DNA from: Corynebacterium sp.
GTDB lineage: Bacteria > Actinomycetota > Actinomycetes > Mycobacteriales > Mycobacteriaceae
Assembly: GCF_030152825.1 (NCBI RefSeq)
Contig: NZ_JASLIP010000062.1
Span: 1 to 49,210, forward strand
Length of the DNA stretch: 49,210 nt
Direction: 5' to 3'
Position numbers and translations under genes: made by a program. The notes under the pieces were generated by a model. The model worked only from the letters and a program-made list of their open reading frames with translations, was not told the origin of the DNA and made no database searches. Position 1 is the first letter of the stretch; every line of letters begins with the position of its first letter. This document shows, one piece after another, positions 1-7,810 of this stretch.

Positions 1-42
1 CCGGTGCAGCCCCACTACCAATCCAGCACCGACCCGAATCTT

Positions 43-70
43 TTGCCCCGGGTGTGACGTGGCATACTAC
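43..70 (+). promoter_or_regulatory. Candidate promoter of the first amino-acid permease gene
   Basis: A TTGCCC at 43-48 is followed after 16 nt by TACTAC at 65-70, a plausible -35/-10 pair. The leader would be about 45 nt and carries CGGAGGA about 7 nt before the ATG at 123. Only pattern matching supports this. Confidence 0.35.
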
Positions 71-122
71 GGCTGATATCGATCTGACTTTCGCGGCTTG
101 ATGGAATCCGGAGGACAATCCC

Positions 123-1553
123 ATGTCGCAACAACCAGCGCCCGAGACTGCCACGGCGGGCGAATCCACGACTGACAGCCACCAGGGCGAGCTGCGGCGC
201 GCACTGCGCCACCGGCACATCCACTTCATCGCGCTGGGTTCGGCCATCGGCACCGGGCTGTTCTACGGTTCCGCCGGCGCGATCGGCGCGGCGGGCCCCG
301 GCGTGATCTTCGTCTACCTGCTCGGCGGCGCGATCGTGTACTTCATGCTGCGCGCCCTGGGCGAGATGTCCGTGGCCCACCCCGTCGCTGGCTCCTTCGC
401 GGAATACTGCCGCCGCTACCTGGGCGGATGGGCCGGGTACATCACCGGCTGGATGTACGCCTTCGAGATGATTATCGTGTGCCTGGCCGACCTCACGGCC
501 GTGGCGCTGTACATGAAGTTCTGGTTCCCAGAGACGGCCTCCTGGGTGTGGGTCGCGGTGGCGCTGATCATCGTGGGGGCGGCGAACCTCGCCTCCGCCC
601 GCTGGTTCGGTGAGCTGGAGTTCTGGTTCACGACGATCAAGGTGACCGCGGTGGTCGCCATGATCCTCGGTGGCGCGGCCATCCTCGTGTTCAACGTGGA
701 CACCGGCGGCACCGTCGGCATCTCGAACCTGTGGAACGACGGCGGGCTGTTCCCGAATGGCTTCACTGGCGTGCTGTCCGCCCTCATTCTGGTGCTCTTC
801 GCCTTCGGTGGCACGGAGATCATCGGCGTGACGGCCTCTGAGGCCGAGGACCCGGAGAAGACGATTCCGAAGGCCATCAACACGGTGCCGATGCGCATCC
901 TGCTGTTCTACGTGCTCGCTATCTTCGTCATCGTCGCGGTGATTCCGTGGCGCGAGATCACCGGCGAGCAGTCCCCGTTCGTGCAGATCTTTAGCTCCCT
1001 GGGCATCGGCTGGGCCGCCGCGCTGCTGAACGTCGTGGTGCTCTCCGCGGCGCTGTCCGCGATCAACTCGGATCTCTACGGCGCCGGCCGCGTGATTCAC
1101 GGCATGGCTCGCCAGAAGCTTGCCCCAAAGATGTTCGCCAAGATCGACCCGCGCAACGGCGTGCCGGTCTCCACTATCAGTGCGCTGCTCATCGTTCTGG
1201 TCATCGGCATCGTGTTGCAGCTGATCAACCCGACCGCCGAGCGCCTGTTCCAGGACATCGCCGCGCTGGCCACCTTCGCCACGATCTTCGTGTGGTTGAT
1301 GATCCTCATCAGCCACCTGGCCTACCGCAAGCACCTCAACTCCGAGGAGGTTTCCCACGCGCAGTTCACGGTGCCGCTGTGGCCGCTGGGCCAGTACTTC
1401 GCGATCGCCATGATCCTGCTGACCTTCGGCACGATGTTCTGGATGTCGGATTTCCACTCCGCCCTCATCGCGGGCGTGGTCTTCACCCTGGCGATGTCCA
1501 TCCGTTACTACTTCATCGATCGGAAGAACAAGGCCGAGGCTGCCGCTGCCTAA
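123..1553 (+). CDS. Amino-acid permease, APC superfamily (AAT family, ProY/AroP-like)
   Basis: A 476-residue integral membrane protein that should import an amino acid by proton symport. The N-terminal cytoplasmic tail of about 30 residues is followed by the AAT signature of TM1 (IALGSAIGTGLFYGSAGAI) and about 12 hydrophobic segments in total. The motif GELEFWFTTIKV near residue 165 and GGTEIIGVTASEAEDP near residue 235 are typical of the proline/histidine/aromatic permease group. Length matches the family. The ATG follows a good CGGAGGA Shine-Dalgarno. The gene is monocistronic, ending at a hairpin terminator and convergent with the next gene. The substrate cannot be told from the sequence; proline, histidine or aromatic amino acids are all possible. 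It is a paralogue of the permease at 24091-25515. Confidence 0.9.
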   Translation: MSQQPAPETATAGESTTDSHQGELRRALRHRHIHFIALGSAIGTGLFYGSAGAIGAAGPGVIFVYLLGGAIVYFMLRALGEMSVAHPVAGSFAEYCRRYLGGWAGYITGWMYAFEMIIVCLADLTAVALYMKFWFPETASWVWVAVALIIVGAANLASARWFGELEFWFTTIKVTAVVAMILGGAAILVFNVDTGGTVGISNLWNDGGLFPNGFTGVLSALILVLFAFGGTEIIGVTASEAEDPEKTIPKAINTVPMRILLFYVLAIFVIVAVIPWREITGEQSPFVQIFSSLGIGWAAALLNVVVLSAALSAINSDLYGAGRVIHGMARQKLAPKMFAKIDPRNGVPVSTISALLIVLVIGIVLQLINPTAERLFQDIAALATFATIFVWLMILISHLAYRKHLNSEEVSHAQFTVPLWPLGQYFAIAMILLTFGTMFWMSDFHSALIAGVVFTLAMSIRYYFIDRKNKAEAAAA

Positions 1554-1572
1554 TCCCGCCCCTTGAAGTAAA

Positions 1573-1603
1573 GAATCCCCGCACGCCGGTGCGAGGATTT
1601 TTT
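1573..1603 (+). terminator. Intrinsic terminator after the first permease
   Basis: The arms TCC-CGCAC and GTGCG-GGA pair around a GCCG loop and are followed by a run of T residues. It lies 20 nt after the permease stop. Confidence 0.8.
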
Positions 1604-1656
1604 GTGGGATTGTGCTCGCCCTCCGGCGGCCCCAGGGTCAGCCGCCCGGCACGGCG

Positions 1657-2964
1657 CTACTTTTCTGCCAGCAGCTCCGCGATCGCACGGGCAGACCGCT
1701 GCCCGGAGCGGATGGCGCCGTCGATCGTGGAGGTCGCGGTGTGCGCGCCGGCCACCGCCACCCGCCCGTCGAGCACCTCAGCTGCCGGCTGTGCCTGGAT
1801 CGCGTGATTGGGCCCAACCAGCGGCAGGGCGTCTGGGATGTCGTGGCGGGTGACCAGCTCCAGGCCCTCGGGGCTGCAGTCGTAAATGCTGGCCACGTCC
1901 CGGCGGACCTCCTGCTCGGTGGGCAGGTCACGGGCCGCGTCGAAGTCCCCGTTGCTGTGTGGGTGGGAGGCGGCGGCGCCGATCAGCTGGCTTCCCGGCG
2001 CGTAGGCCGGGGCCACGGAGGTGACCTCGGCGGCCAGGTCGATGCACAGCTCGCCGCTGCCGTCCACGGTCACGAGGCGGTCGCTGTGCACCTCGTCGCT
2101 CACGGTGAACCACCAGGTGCTCTGCCCGCGGTGCTCGGGCACCACGGTGCCGATCAGGTCATGGGCCGCCTGCGCAGAGGTGGCCACGATCGCATGGGAG
2201 AAGCGCTCGATCTTGCCGTTGACCGTGAGCTCCACCCCACCCGGTTGGACGTCCACCGCGGCGACCGGGGAGTTTAGTTCGACGCGGACGCCACCCAGGC
2301 GCCCCATCGTCGCCGCCAGGTCCCCCATTCCGCGCTCCGGCAGGGCCAGCGTGCCGCGCAACAGGGTGACGAAAACCCACTTCGCGAACTCCGCGGAGGT
2401 CTCCCCGCCCTGATCGTAGAGGAAGGCGCGCAGGATCGGGTCGACCGCGTTCTGGCGGACCGGGCCGGTGATGCCGGCCTTGGTGAGCGACTCCGCGACC
2501 GGCTCGTCGCTGGCGTGCCCGAAGCGGCTGGAACCACGCAGCTCCAGGGAGGAGCGGTGCATCAGCTCGCTGCGCAGCCAGTTGCGCATGCGCACGAGCT
2601 CACCCAGCCGCAGGGCGGAGCTGAACTCCGAGCGCAGCAGCTTCGGCACCATCGACGGCGCGCGAACGGGGTCGATGATCAGCGCGGAGCCCGCACGCGT
2701 GACGGTGTTAATCCCCGGCTGGAAGTTCTTGATCTTGAGGGCGGAGTACTCCCCGGGGTTCAGGATCTCCTTGACCGCCGGGTACCAGGTGTTGAAGAAC
2801 TGCAGCCCCCGGTCCACGGTGATATCGCCGTGCTGCTCCGAGCGCACCAGCCCGCCCACGCGGTCAGCGGCGTCGAAGAGGGTGCAGCGCACCCCGGCCT
2901 GGGAGAGCGTGCGAGCCGCTGCGAGGCCGGCCATGCCGGCCCCAATGATGGCTACCTCGGTCAC
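1657..2964 (-). CDS. FAD-dependent amine oxidase / phytoene-desaturase-like oxidoreductase
   Basis: A 435-residue protein opening with a Rossmann FAD-binding motif (VAIIGAGMAGLAAARTL) at residues 4-20 and the following acidic FD turn and RVGG motif, as in the amine oxidase/protoporphyrinogen oxidase/phytoene desaturase superfamily. A C-terminal segment (GRVAVAGAHTATSTIDGA) resembles the second FAD-contact motif of this family. I chose the GTG at 2964 because AGGAGGGG lies just upstream; the reading frame is open 13 codons further but without a ribosome site. The substrate is unknown. No carotenoid or polyamine genes are adjacent, so the role is open. It is convergent with the permease. Confidence 0.8.
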   Translation of the reverse strand: MTEVAIIGAGMAGLAAARTLSQAGVRCTLFDAADRVGGLVRSEQHGDITVDRGLQFFNTWYPAVKEILNPGEYSALKIKNFQPGINTVTRAGSALIIDPVRAPSMVPKLLRSEFSSALRLGELVRMRNWLRSELMHRSSLELRGSSRFGHASDEPVAESLTKAGITGPVRQNAVDPILRAFLYDQGGETSAEFAKWVFVTLLRGTLALPERGMGDLAATMGRLGGVRVELNSPVAAVDVQPGGVELTVNGKIERFSHAIVATSAQAAHDLIGTVVPEHRGQSTWWFTVSDEVHSDRLVTVDGSGELCIDLAAEVTSVAPAYAPGSQLIGAAASHPHSNGDFDAARDLPTEQEVRRDVASIYDCSPEGLELVTRHDIPDALPLVGPNHAIQAQPAAEVLDGRVAVAGAHTATSTIDGAIRSGQRSARAIAELLAEK

Positions 2965-3116
2965 GTTCCCCTCCTGCGGTCCTCGCTCAACGCTGGGTGG
3001 CACAGCATGTTCCCGGCACCGGGCCGGGGACTGTGCCCATCATCACGCTAGCCATGCTAGCCCACACCCCAACCGCGCCCGAGCACCCGTCCCCGCCAGC
3101 CACGGTGAGCGGAACC

Positions 3117-3935
3117 CTAGCGCTCCTCACCGCCTGCCGTAACGTCGCCGTCCTCCCCGTCGACAGCGACGTCGTCGTCCTCAACGTCACTGTCCTCGAC
3201 CTCGACCCACTCGAAGAACGGGTCCTCGGAGCCGTCGTCGAGAGTGACCAGGAGGTCCTCCCAGTCCTCGGCCTGCTGCGAAACATAAGCGAGCACGTCG
3301 AAGAGCTGGTTGAAATCCTCGAACACGCCGAGGTCCAGGACCTCCTGGTACTGCGTGCGCAGCTCGTTCAGGGTGGCGTCCAGCATGTCCAGCTTCGCCG
3401 GGTCCTGCTCATCCTCCTCATCGACGAGGATCTCCGCGGCGATGTTCTCCGCGAGATCGAAGACGCTATCGGGCAGCACCACGAAGCTCACCGCAGCGGT
3501 CGGCGCCCCCTGGCCCTCCGAGATCTTCACGGTGACCTTGGAATTCGCGCTGAGGTTCGCGCACAGGACGAGGGGGTCGTAATCATCCTGTCCGAACTCG
3601 AGGTCCTCGACGCGGGGATCCTGCCCGTCGAGCAGTTCATTGAGCACCGTGATCACCTCGTCGGTGGCCATGTGCCGGTTCACCGCCTCGACCGCGGCCT
3701 CCGGGGTGAAGACCACGCCGACCAGGGCGGCGTCGAAGTCCTCGTCCTCATCGGTGACGTCGGCGAGTGCGACGAAGACATTCGCGGCCGGCGTGCTGAC
3801 TCCGGCTACCCCTTCGATCAGCTCGAACTGGATCTCCACTTCCGCAGAGACTGGAACGAACAGCGTTCCATCGTTGGCTCGGGACTCGATGCCCTCAACG
3901 TCGAGGGCCTGGGCGATGTTTTCCAAAAATCCCAT
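3117..3935 (-). CDS. Uncharacterised very acidic protein
   Basis: A 272-residue soluble protein that I do not recognise. It has no signal peptide or membrane segment. Residues 1-130 contain alternating hydrophobic stretches suggesting an alpha/beta fold, and acidic residues are dense throughout. The C-terminal 45 residues are almost only Asp, Glu, Val and Gly, a disordered acidic tail. The ATG is preceded by AGAGAGGA. It lies 152 nt upstream of the flavoprotein start on the same strand and may be co-transcribed with it. It is divergent from the ABC exporter. The length and clear codon structure support a real gene, but no function is assigned. Confidence 0.75.
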   Translation of the reverse strand: MGFLENIAQALDVEGIESRANDGTLFVPVSAEVEIQFELIEGVAGVSTPAANVFVALADVTDEDEDFDAALVGVVFTPEAAVEAVNRHMATDEVITVLNELLDGQDPRVEDLEFGQDDYDPLVLCANLSANSKVTVKISEGQGAPTAAVSFVVLPDSVFDLAENIAAEILVDEEDEQDPAKLDMLDATLNELRTQYQEVLDLGVFEDFNQLFDVLAYVSQQAEDWEDLLVTLDDGSEDPFFEWVEVEDSDVEDDDVAVDGEDGDVTAGGEER

Positions 3936-4085
3936 TGAGGAATCCTCTCTCCGCGGCGCGGTTCGTCTCCTGGGTTGATCTTAACCCGGTTTATTTCTCT
4001 CGCGCCGGGGCCGTTTCTCCCGGCTTCCGCTTTTCGACGTCGCCCGCTGCCGTGGTGGCGGGCTTTGCGTACCTGGTGCAGGCGA

Positions 4086-4091
4086 TAGGCT
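4086..4091 (+). promoter_or_regulatory. Candidate -10 element for a leaderless ABC exporter mRNA
   Basis: TAGGCT ends 10 nt before the GTG at 4102 and no Shine-Dalgarno is visible, consistent with a leaderless or nearly leaderless transcript. Confidence 0.4.
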
Positions 4092-4101
4092 GATAGCTAT
4101 C

Positions 4102-7100
4102 GTGTTTGCTTTCCTCCGCGCCCCCTTGAGCGCTCACCGCATGCAGCTGGGCATCATTACCCTGCTGAGCGTTCTCATGCCCGCCGCGGCCGTGCTGATC
4201 CCGCTGTTCGCCGGCCGGGCGATTGACGGTAGCCGGGGCGCGATCGGCCTGCTGATCGCGGCGGCTTTCGCCCGGTTTTGCACCCACGGTGCGCGGCGCT
4301 TCTTCGCCGGGAAGCTCTCCGTCGACGTCCAGCACGACATCCGGATGCGGTGCCTCGCAGCCTTGCAGGGCGCGTCGCCGGCGGCGATGGCCCAGGTGCG
4401 CACCGGGCAGGTGGTCTCCCGAACCATCTCGGATTTGAACCAGATCCAGGGGATGCTGGCGATGCTGCCCATCATGGGCAGCATCTTCGTGGAGGTCGTG
4501 CTGATCTTGGCCATCATGTTCTGGCTCTCCTGGCCACTGGCAGTGCTGCTCAGCATTCAGCTTCCGGTGCTCGCCGCCATCGCCTTCTTCTCCCGCCGCC
4601 GGCTCTACGACGCGACGTGGGAGGCCCAACAGCAGGCCGCGGACGTCGCCAGCCAGGTGGAGGAGACCGTGACGGGCGTGCGCATCGTCAAGGCCTTCGT
4701 CCAAGAGAACCGCGAGCAGACCAGCTTCATGGCGCGGGCCCGCAGGCTCTTCGGGATGCGCTTGCACGTCGGGCGGCTCACTGCCCGCTTCCAGCCGGCG
4801 TTGGCTGCCGTCCCCCAGATCGCGCTGATCGCCACCGTGGTTGTCGGCGGCCTGCTCGCGATGCGGGGCGCGATCACCATCGGCGAGTTCCTCTCGGCGT
4901 CGGCTTACGTCACCCTGCTGTCACGGATGACGCGCATGGGCGCCGGGATGCTGGTGATGTTGCACCTGGCGAACGCCGCCGTCTCCCGCGTGCAGGATAT
5001 CCTCGCCCTCCCCCAACGGCAGGTGCCTGAGAACCCGGGAAAACTCCCGGATGGCCCCGTCGGGGTCCGGGGCACCTTCCGCACCCGGGCGGGCGAGGAC
5101 CTCGCCGTGGACGTCACTCCCGGCTCCACCTCTTACATCACGGGACCTGCGGGGTCCGGGAAGTCGGCGCTGGCGCTGGCCCTGGCTGGGCAGTCGGCGG
5201 ACGTTACGGCCGATTTTGAGGCCTACGCGGGCAGCACCGCGGTGCGGCTGGGCGACCTGGCACCCGACCAGTGGCCGACGATCGTCTTCGACGAGCCCTT
5301 CCTTTACTCCATGTCCATCGCGGAGAACATCCGCATGGGAACTCAGGCGAGCGACGCCGAAGTGGCGGAGGCAGCCCGCATCGCCTGCGCTGCCGACTTC
5401 ATCGACGAGCTCGGGGGTTATTCCACCATCGTGGGTGAGCGCGGCCTGACGCTGTCGGGTGGACAGCGGCAGCGCATCGCGCTGGCCCGCGCGGTGCTGC
5501 GCAATCCCAGGATCCTGATCCTGGACAGTGCCACCAGCGCGATCGATACCGTCACCGAACAGAAGATCATCGCCAATCTCCATCAGCGCGCGGGCGAGGG
5601 CAACCTGACGATGGTGATCGTCGACCACCGGGCAGCGCCCGAACACCCGGGCGCGACTAACGCCGACGCCGGGAAAACGGGCGTCATCAGCCTGCCCGCT
5701 CCCCCGGCCCGTCCGCTGTGGCCGCGCAGTTGGGAGGAGATCCAGGAAAACGCGAATCAGGAGCTGCTCGGCGCCACCGATGGCACCCACGGCGAGGAGG
5801 GGCGCGCACGAGCGGCCGACGCTGCGAGGTTCACGAACCTGTTGGATGCCGACGCCGCAGCGCTGCGCCGCGTCACCCCGGCACGGCAGGAGTCGACCTC
5901 CCACAACTCCACGCCCGCCGGCCCGGAGTCCGAGAACACGAGCCCCGCGCTGCGGCTGCGCACCCTGGTGGGGCTCGTCCCGGTCGCGACCGCGGTCATC
6001 GTGGCAACGCTCCTGCTGGGGCTGGTCGCCGATATTGCGCTGCCATCCCTGGTGCGCAAGGCCATCGACGAGGGAATCAGCAGGTCAGACCGCAGCGCAC
6101 TGTTCTCCCTGGGGCTCGGCGCCCTGCTCCTGGTCTGTGTTTCCTGGGCCGCCAGCGCGTGCAACACGGTGCTCACCACACACACCGGCGAGCGACTGCT
6201 CTACGCCCTTCGCGTGCGCAGCTTCGAGCACCTCCACCGGCTGCCCATGAGCTGGTTCGAGCAGAACGCCTCGGGCCGGGTCATGACCCGAATGACGACG
6301 GATATCGATAACCTTTCCAGCTTCCTGCAAACCGGGCTCTCCCAGGCCATCGTCTCCACGACGATGCTGCTGGGTGTGCTGGGTATGCTCATCTGGACCG
6401 ACCCTGCGCTGGCGGGTATCACCGCGCTGTTCCTGCCGGTCATCGGGGTGGGCGCCTGGGTCTTCCGCCGCTGCTCCTCGCGCCTCTACCGGGCAGCCCG
6501 TTCCCAGGTCTCCACGGTCAACGCCCACTTCCAGGAGGCGGTCAATGGGCTGAACACCGGGGCGGCCTACGGCTTCGGCCCGGTGCTTTCCGAGCGCATC
6601 GGGGAGCAGTCGCAGCGGTACGTGGGGCTGCGCACCCGCGCACAGGCAGCGGTCAGCATCTTCTTCCCCGGCATCTCCTTCATCACCGAGCTCGCCCAGG
6701 CGACCGTCCTCTTTTTCGGGACCGCTCGGGTCGCGGAGGGCACGACGAGCCACGGCGCGTTGGTCGCCTTCAGCTTGTACCTGACCTTCTTCTTCGGCCC
6801 CGTCCAGCAGCTCTCGCAGATCTTCGACAAGTTCCAGCAGGCTGCGGTGAGTTTCGAGCGAATCTCCGAGTTGTTGGCCGTCCCTACCGAGCCCAGCACT
6901 GGGGACGACGGCGCCGATGCCAGGCTGCCGGGCAAGGTCGCCGCGGTGGACTTCTCTGACGTGAATTTCCGCTACGACGGTGCCGAGCAGGACTCCCTGC
7001 GGGGCGCGCGCTTGAGCTTCCGCGGCACGACCGCCCTCGTTGGCGCGACGGGCGCCGGGAAGTCGACGATCGCGAAGCTGGTCATCCGGTGGTACCAGCC

Positions 7101-7692
7101 AACGGCGGGGTCCATCACCGCCGTTTTCGCGCCGGGTGGCTCCGGAGTGCAGCGCCTCGACCTCCAGCAGCTCCCCTTGCGGGCCTGGCGCGCTCGGGTG
7201 GGCTACGTCCCGCAGGAAGCGCACCTGTTCCGTGGCACGGTGGCCGAGAACATCGCCTATGGTCGACCGGCTGCGAGCCAGGAGGAGATCACCGCGGCCA
7301 TCGCTGCCATCGGAGGCACGGAGGTTATCGCCGGCATCGACGGCGGCTTCGCCGGCGAGGTCGGCGAACGGGGCCGGGGGTTGTCCTCTGCCCAGCAGCA
7401 GATCATCGCGTTGGCTCGCGCGGAGCTCATCGACCCGGACGTCATGGTCCTGGATGAGGCGACGGCGAATATCGATCCTGCGGTCGAGGCTGACGTGGTT
7501 CGGGCAATCGCACTGGCTACGCGTTCGCGGGTGGCGATCATCATCGCCCACCGGCTCTCCACCGCGGAGCTGGCTGACAATATTGCGGTCGTCAGCGCCG
7601 GACAAATTGTTGAACAAGGCCGTCATCAGGAGCTTTTGGAATCCAGCGGCAGATACGCGGACCTCGTCGCTGCATCCCGGGAATCTCGCTAG
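4102..7692 (+). CDS. Fused ABC exporter (TMD-NBD-TMD-NBD) with one degenerate ATP site
   Basis: A 1196-residue protein with two complete type-IV ABC exporter halves in one chain, so a full heterodimer-like transporter of drugs, lipids or peptides. Half one: membrane domain about residues 1-290, Walker A GPAGSGKS near 348, LSGGQRQR near 451, Walker B ending LDSA near 475. Half two: membrane domain about 620-915, Walker A GATGAGKS near 981, LSSAQQQ near 1094, Walker B LDEA near 1118, switch His in IIAHRLS. NBD1 lacks the catalytic Glu (Ser instead) and the Q-loop Gln (FDEPF instead of PQE). NBD2 lacks the LSGGQ signature. These defects fall in the same composite ATP site, leaving the other canonical. 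A linker of about 90 polar residues joins the halves. The GTG start has no Shine-Dalgarno. It lies 118 nt upstream of odhA. The substrate is unknown. Confidence 0.92.
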   Translation: MFAFLRAPLSAHRMQLGIITLLSVLMPAAAVLIPLFAGRAIDGSRGAIGLLIAAAFARFCTHGARRFFAGKLSVDVQHDIRMRCLAALQGASPAAMAQVRTGQVVSRTISDLNQIQGMLAMLPIMGSIFVEVVLILAIMFWLSWPLAVLLSIQLPVLAAIAFFSRRRLYDATWEAQQQAADVASQVEETVTGVRIVKAFVQENREQTSFMARARRLFGMRLHVGRLTARFQPALAAVPQIALIATVVVGGLLAMRGAITIGEFLSASAYVTLLSRMTRMGAGMLVMLHLANAAVSRVQDILALPQRQVPENPGKLPDGPVGVRGTFRTRAGEDLAVDVTPGSTSYITGPAGSGKSALALALAGQSADVTADFEAYAGSTAVRLGDLAPDQWPTIVFDEPFLYSMSIAENIRMGTQASDAEVAEAARIACAADFIDELGGYSTIVGERGLTLSGGQRQRIALARAVLRNPRILILDSATSAIDTVTEQKIIANLHQRAGEGNLTMVIVDHRAAPEHPGATNADAGKTGVISLPAPPARPLWPRSWEEIQENANQELLGATDGTHGEEGRARAADAARFTNLLDADAAALRRVTPARQESTSHNSTPAGPESENTSPALRLRTLVGLVPVATAVIVATLLLGLVADIALPSLVRKAIDEGISRSDRSALFSLGLGALLLVCVSWAASACNTVLTTHTGERLLYALRVRSFEHLHRLPMSWFEQNASGRVMTRMTTDIDNLSSFLQTGLSQAIVSTTMLLGVLGMLIWTDPALAGITALFLPVIGVGAWVFRRCSSRLYRAARSQVSTVNAHFQEAVNGLNTGAAYGFGPVLSERIGEQSQRYVGLRTRAQAAVSIFFPGISFITELAQATVLFFGTARVAEGTTSHGALVAFSLYLTFFFGPVQQLSQIFDKFQQAAVSFERISELLAVPTEPSTGDDGADARLPGKVAAVDFSDVNFRYDGAEQDSLRGARLSFRGTTALVGATGAGKSTIAKLVIRWYQPTAGSITAVFAPGGSGVQRLDLQQLPLRAWRARVGYVPQEAHLFRGTVAENIAYGRPAASQEEITAAIAAIGGTEVIAGIDGGFAGEVGERGRGLSSAQQQIIALARAELIDPDVMVLDEATANIDPAVEADVVRAIALATRSRVAIIIAHRLSTAELADNIAVVSAGQIVEQGRHQELLESSGRYADLVAASRESR

Positions 7693-7758
7693 GTCACACG
7701 CCGTTTTTCGTCGGTCGGTGACGCGCCACCTGGAAGCGAAATCGCATAGCACATCGTG

Positions 7759-7764
7759 TAGGCT
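7759..7764 (+). promoter_or_regulatory. Candidate -10 element of odhA
   Basis: TAGGCT preceded by TG (extended -10 form) lies 46 nt before the odhA GTG. The leader carries GAGGAA 7 nt before the start. Confidence 0.4.
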
Positions 7765-7810
7765 GTTACAGCGAGACTGAAGTCATGATGAAAAGAGGCG
7801 AGGAACTGCT

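Noticed and set aside
15..1457. Minus-strand open frame opposite the first permease, His/Asp/Glu-rich
   Set aside because: It is the mirror of codons for hydrophobic residues in a membrane protein; this pattern recurs opposite all membrane genes here.
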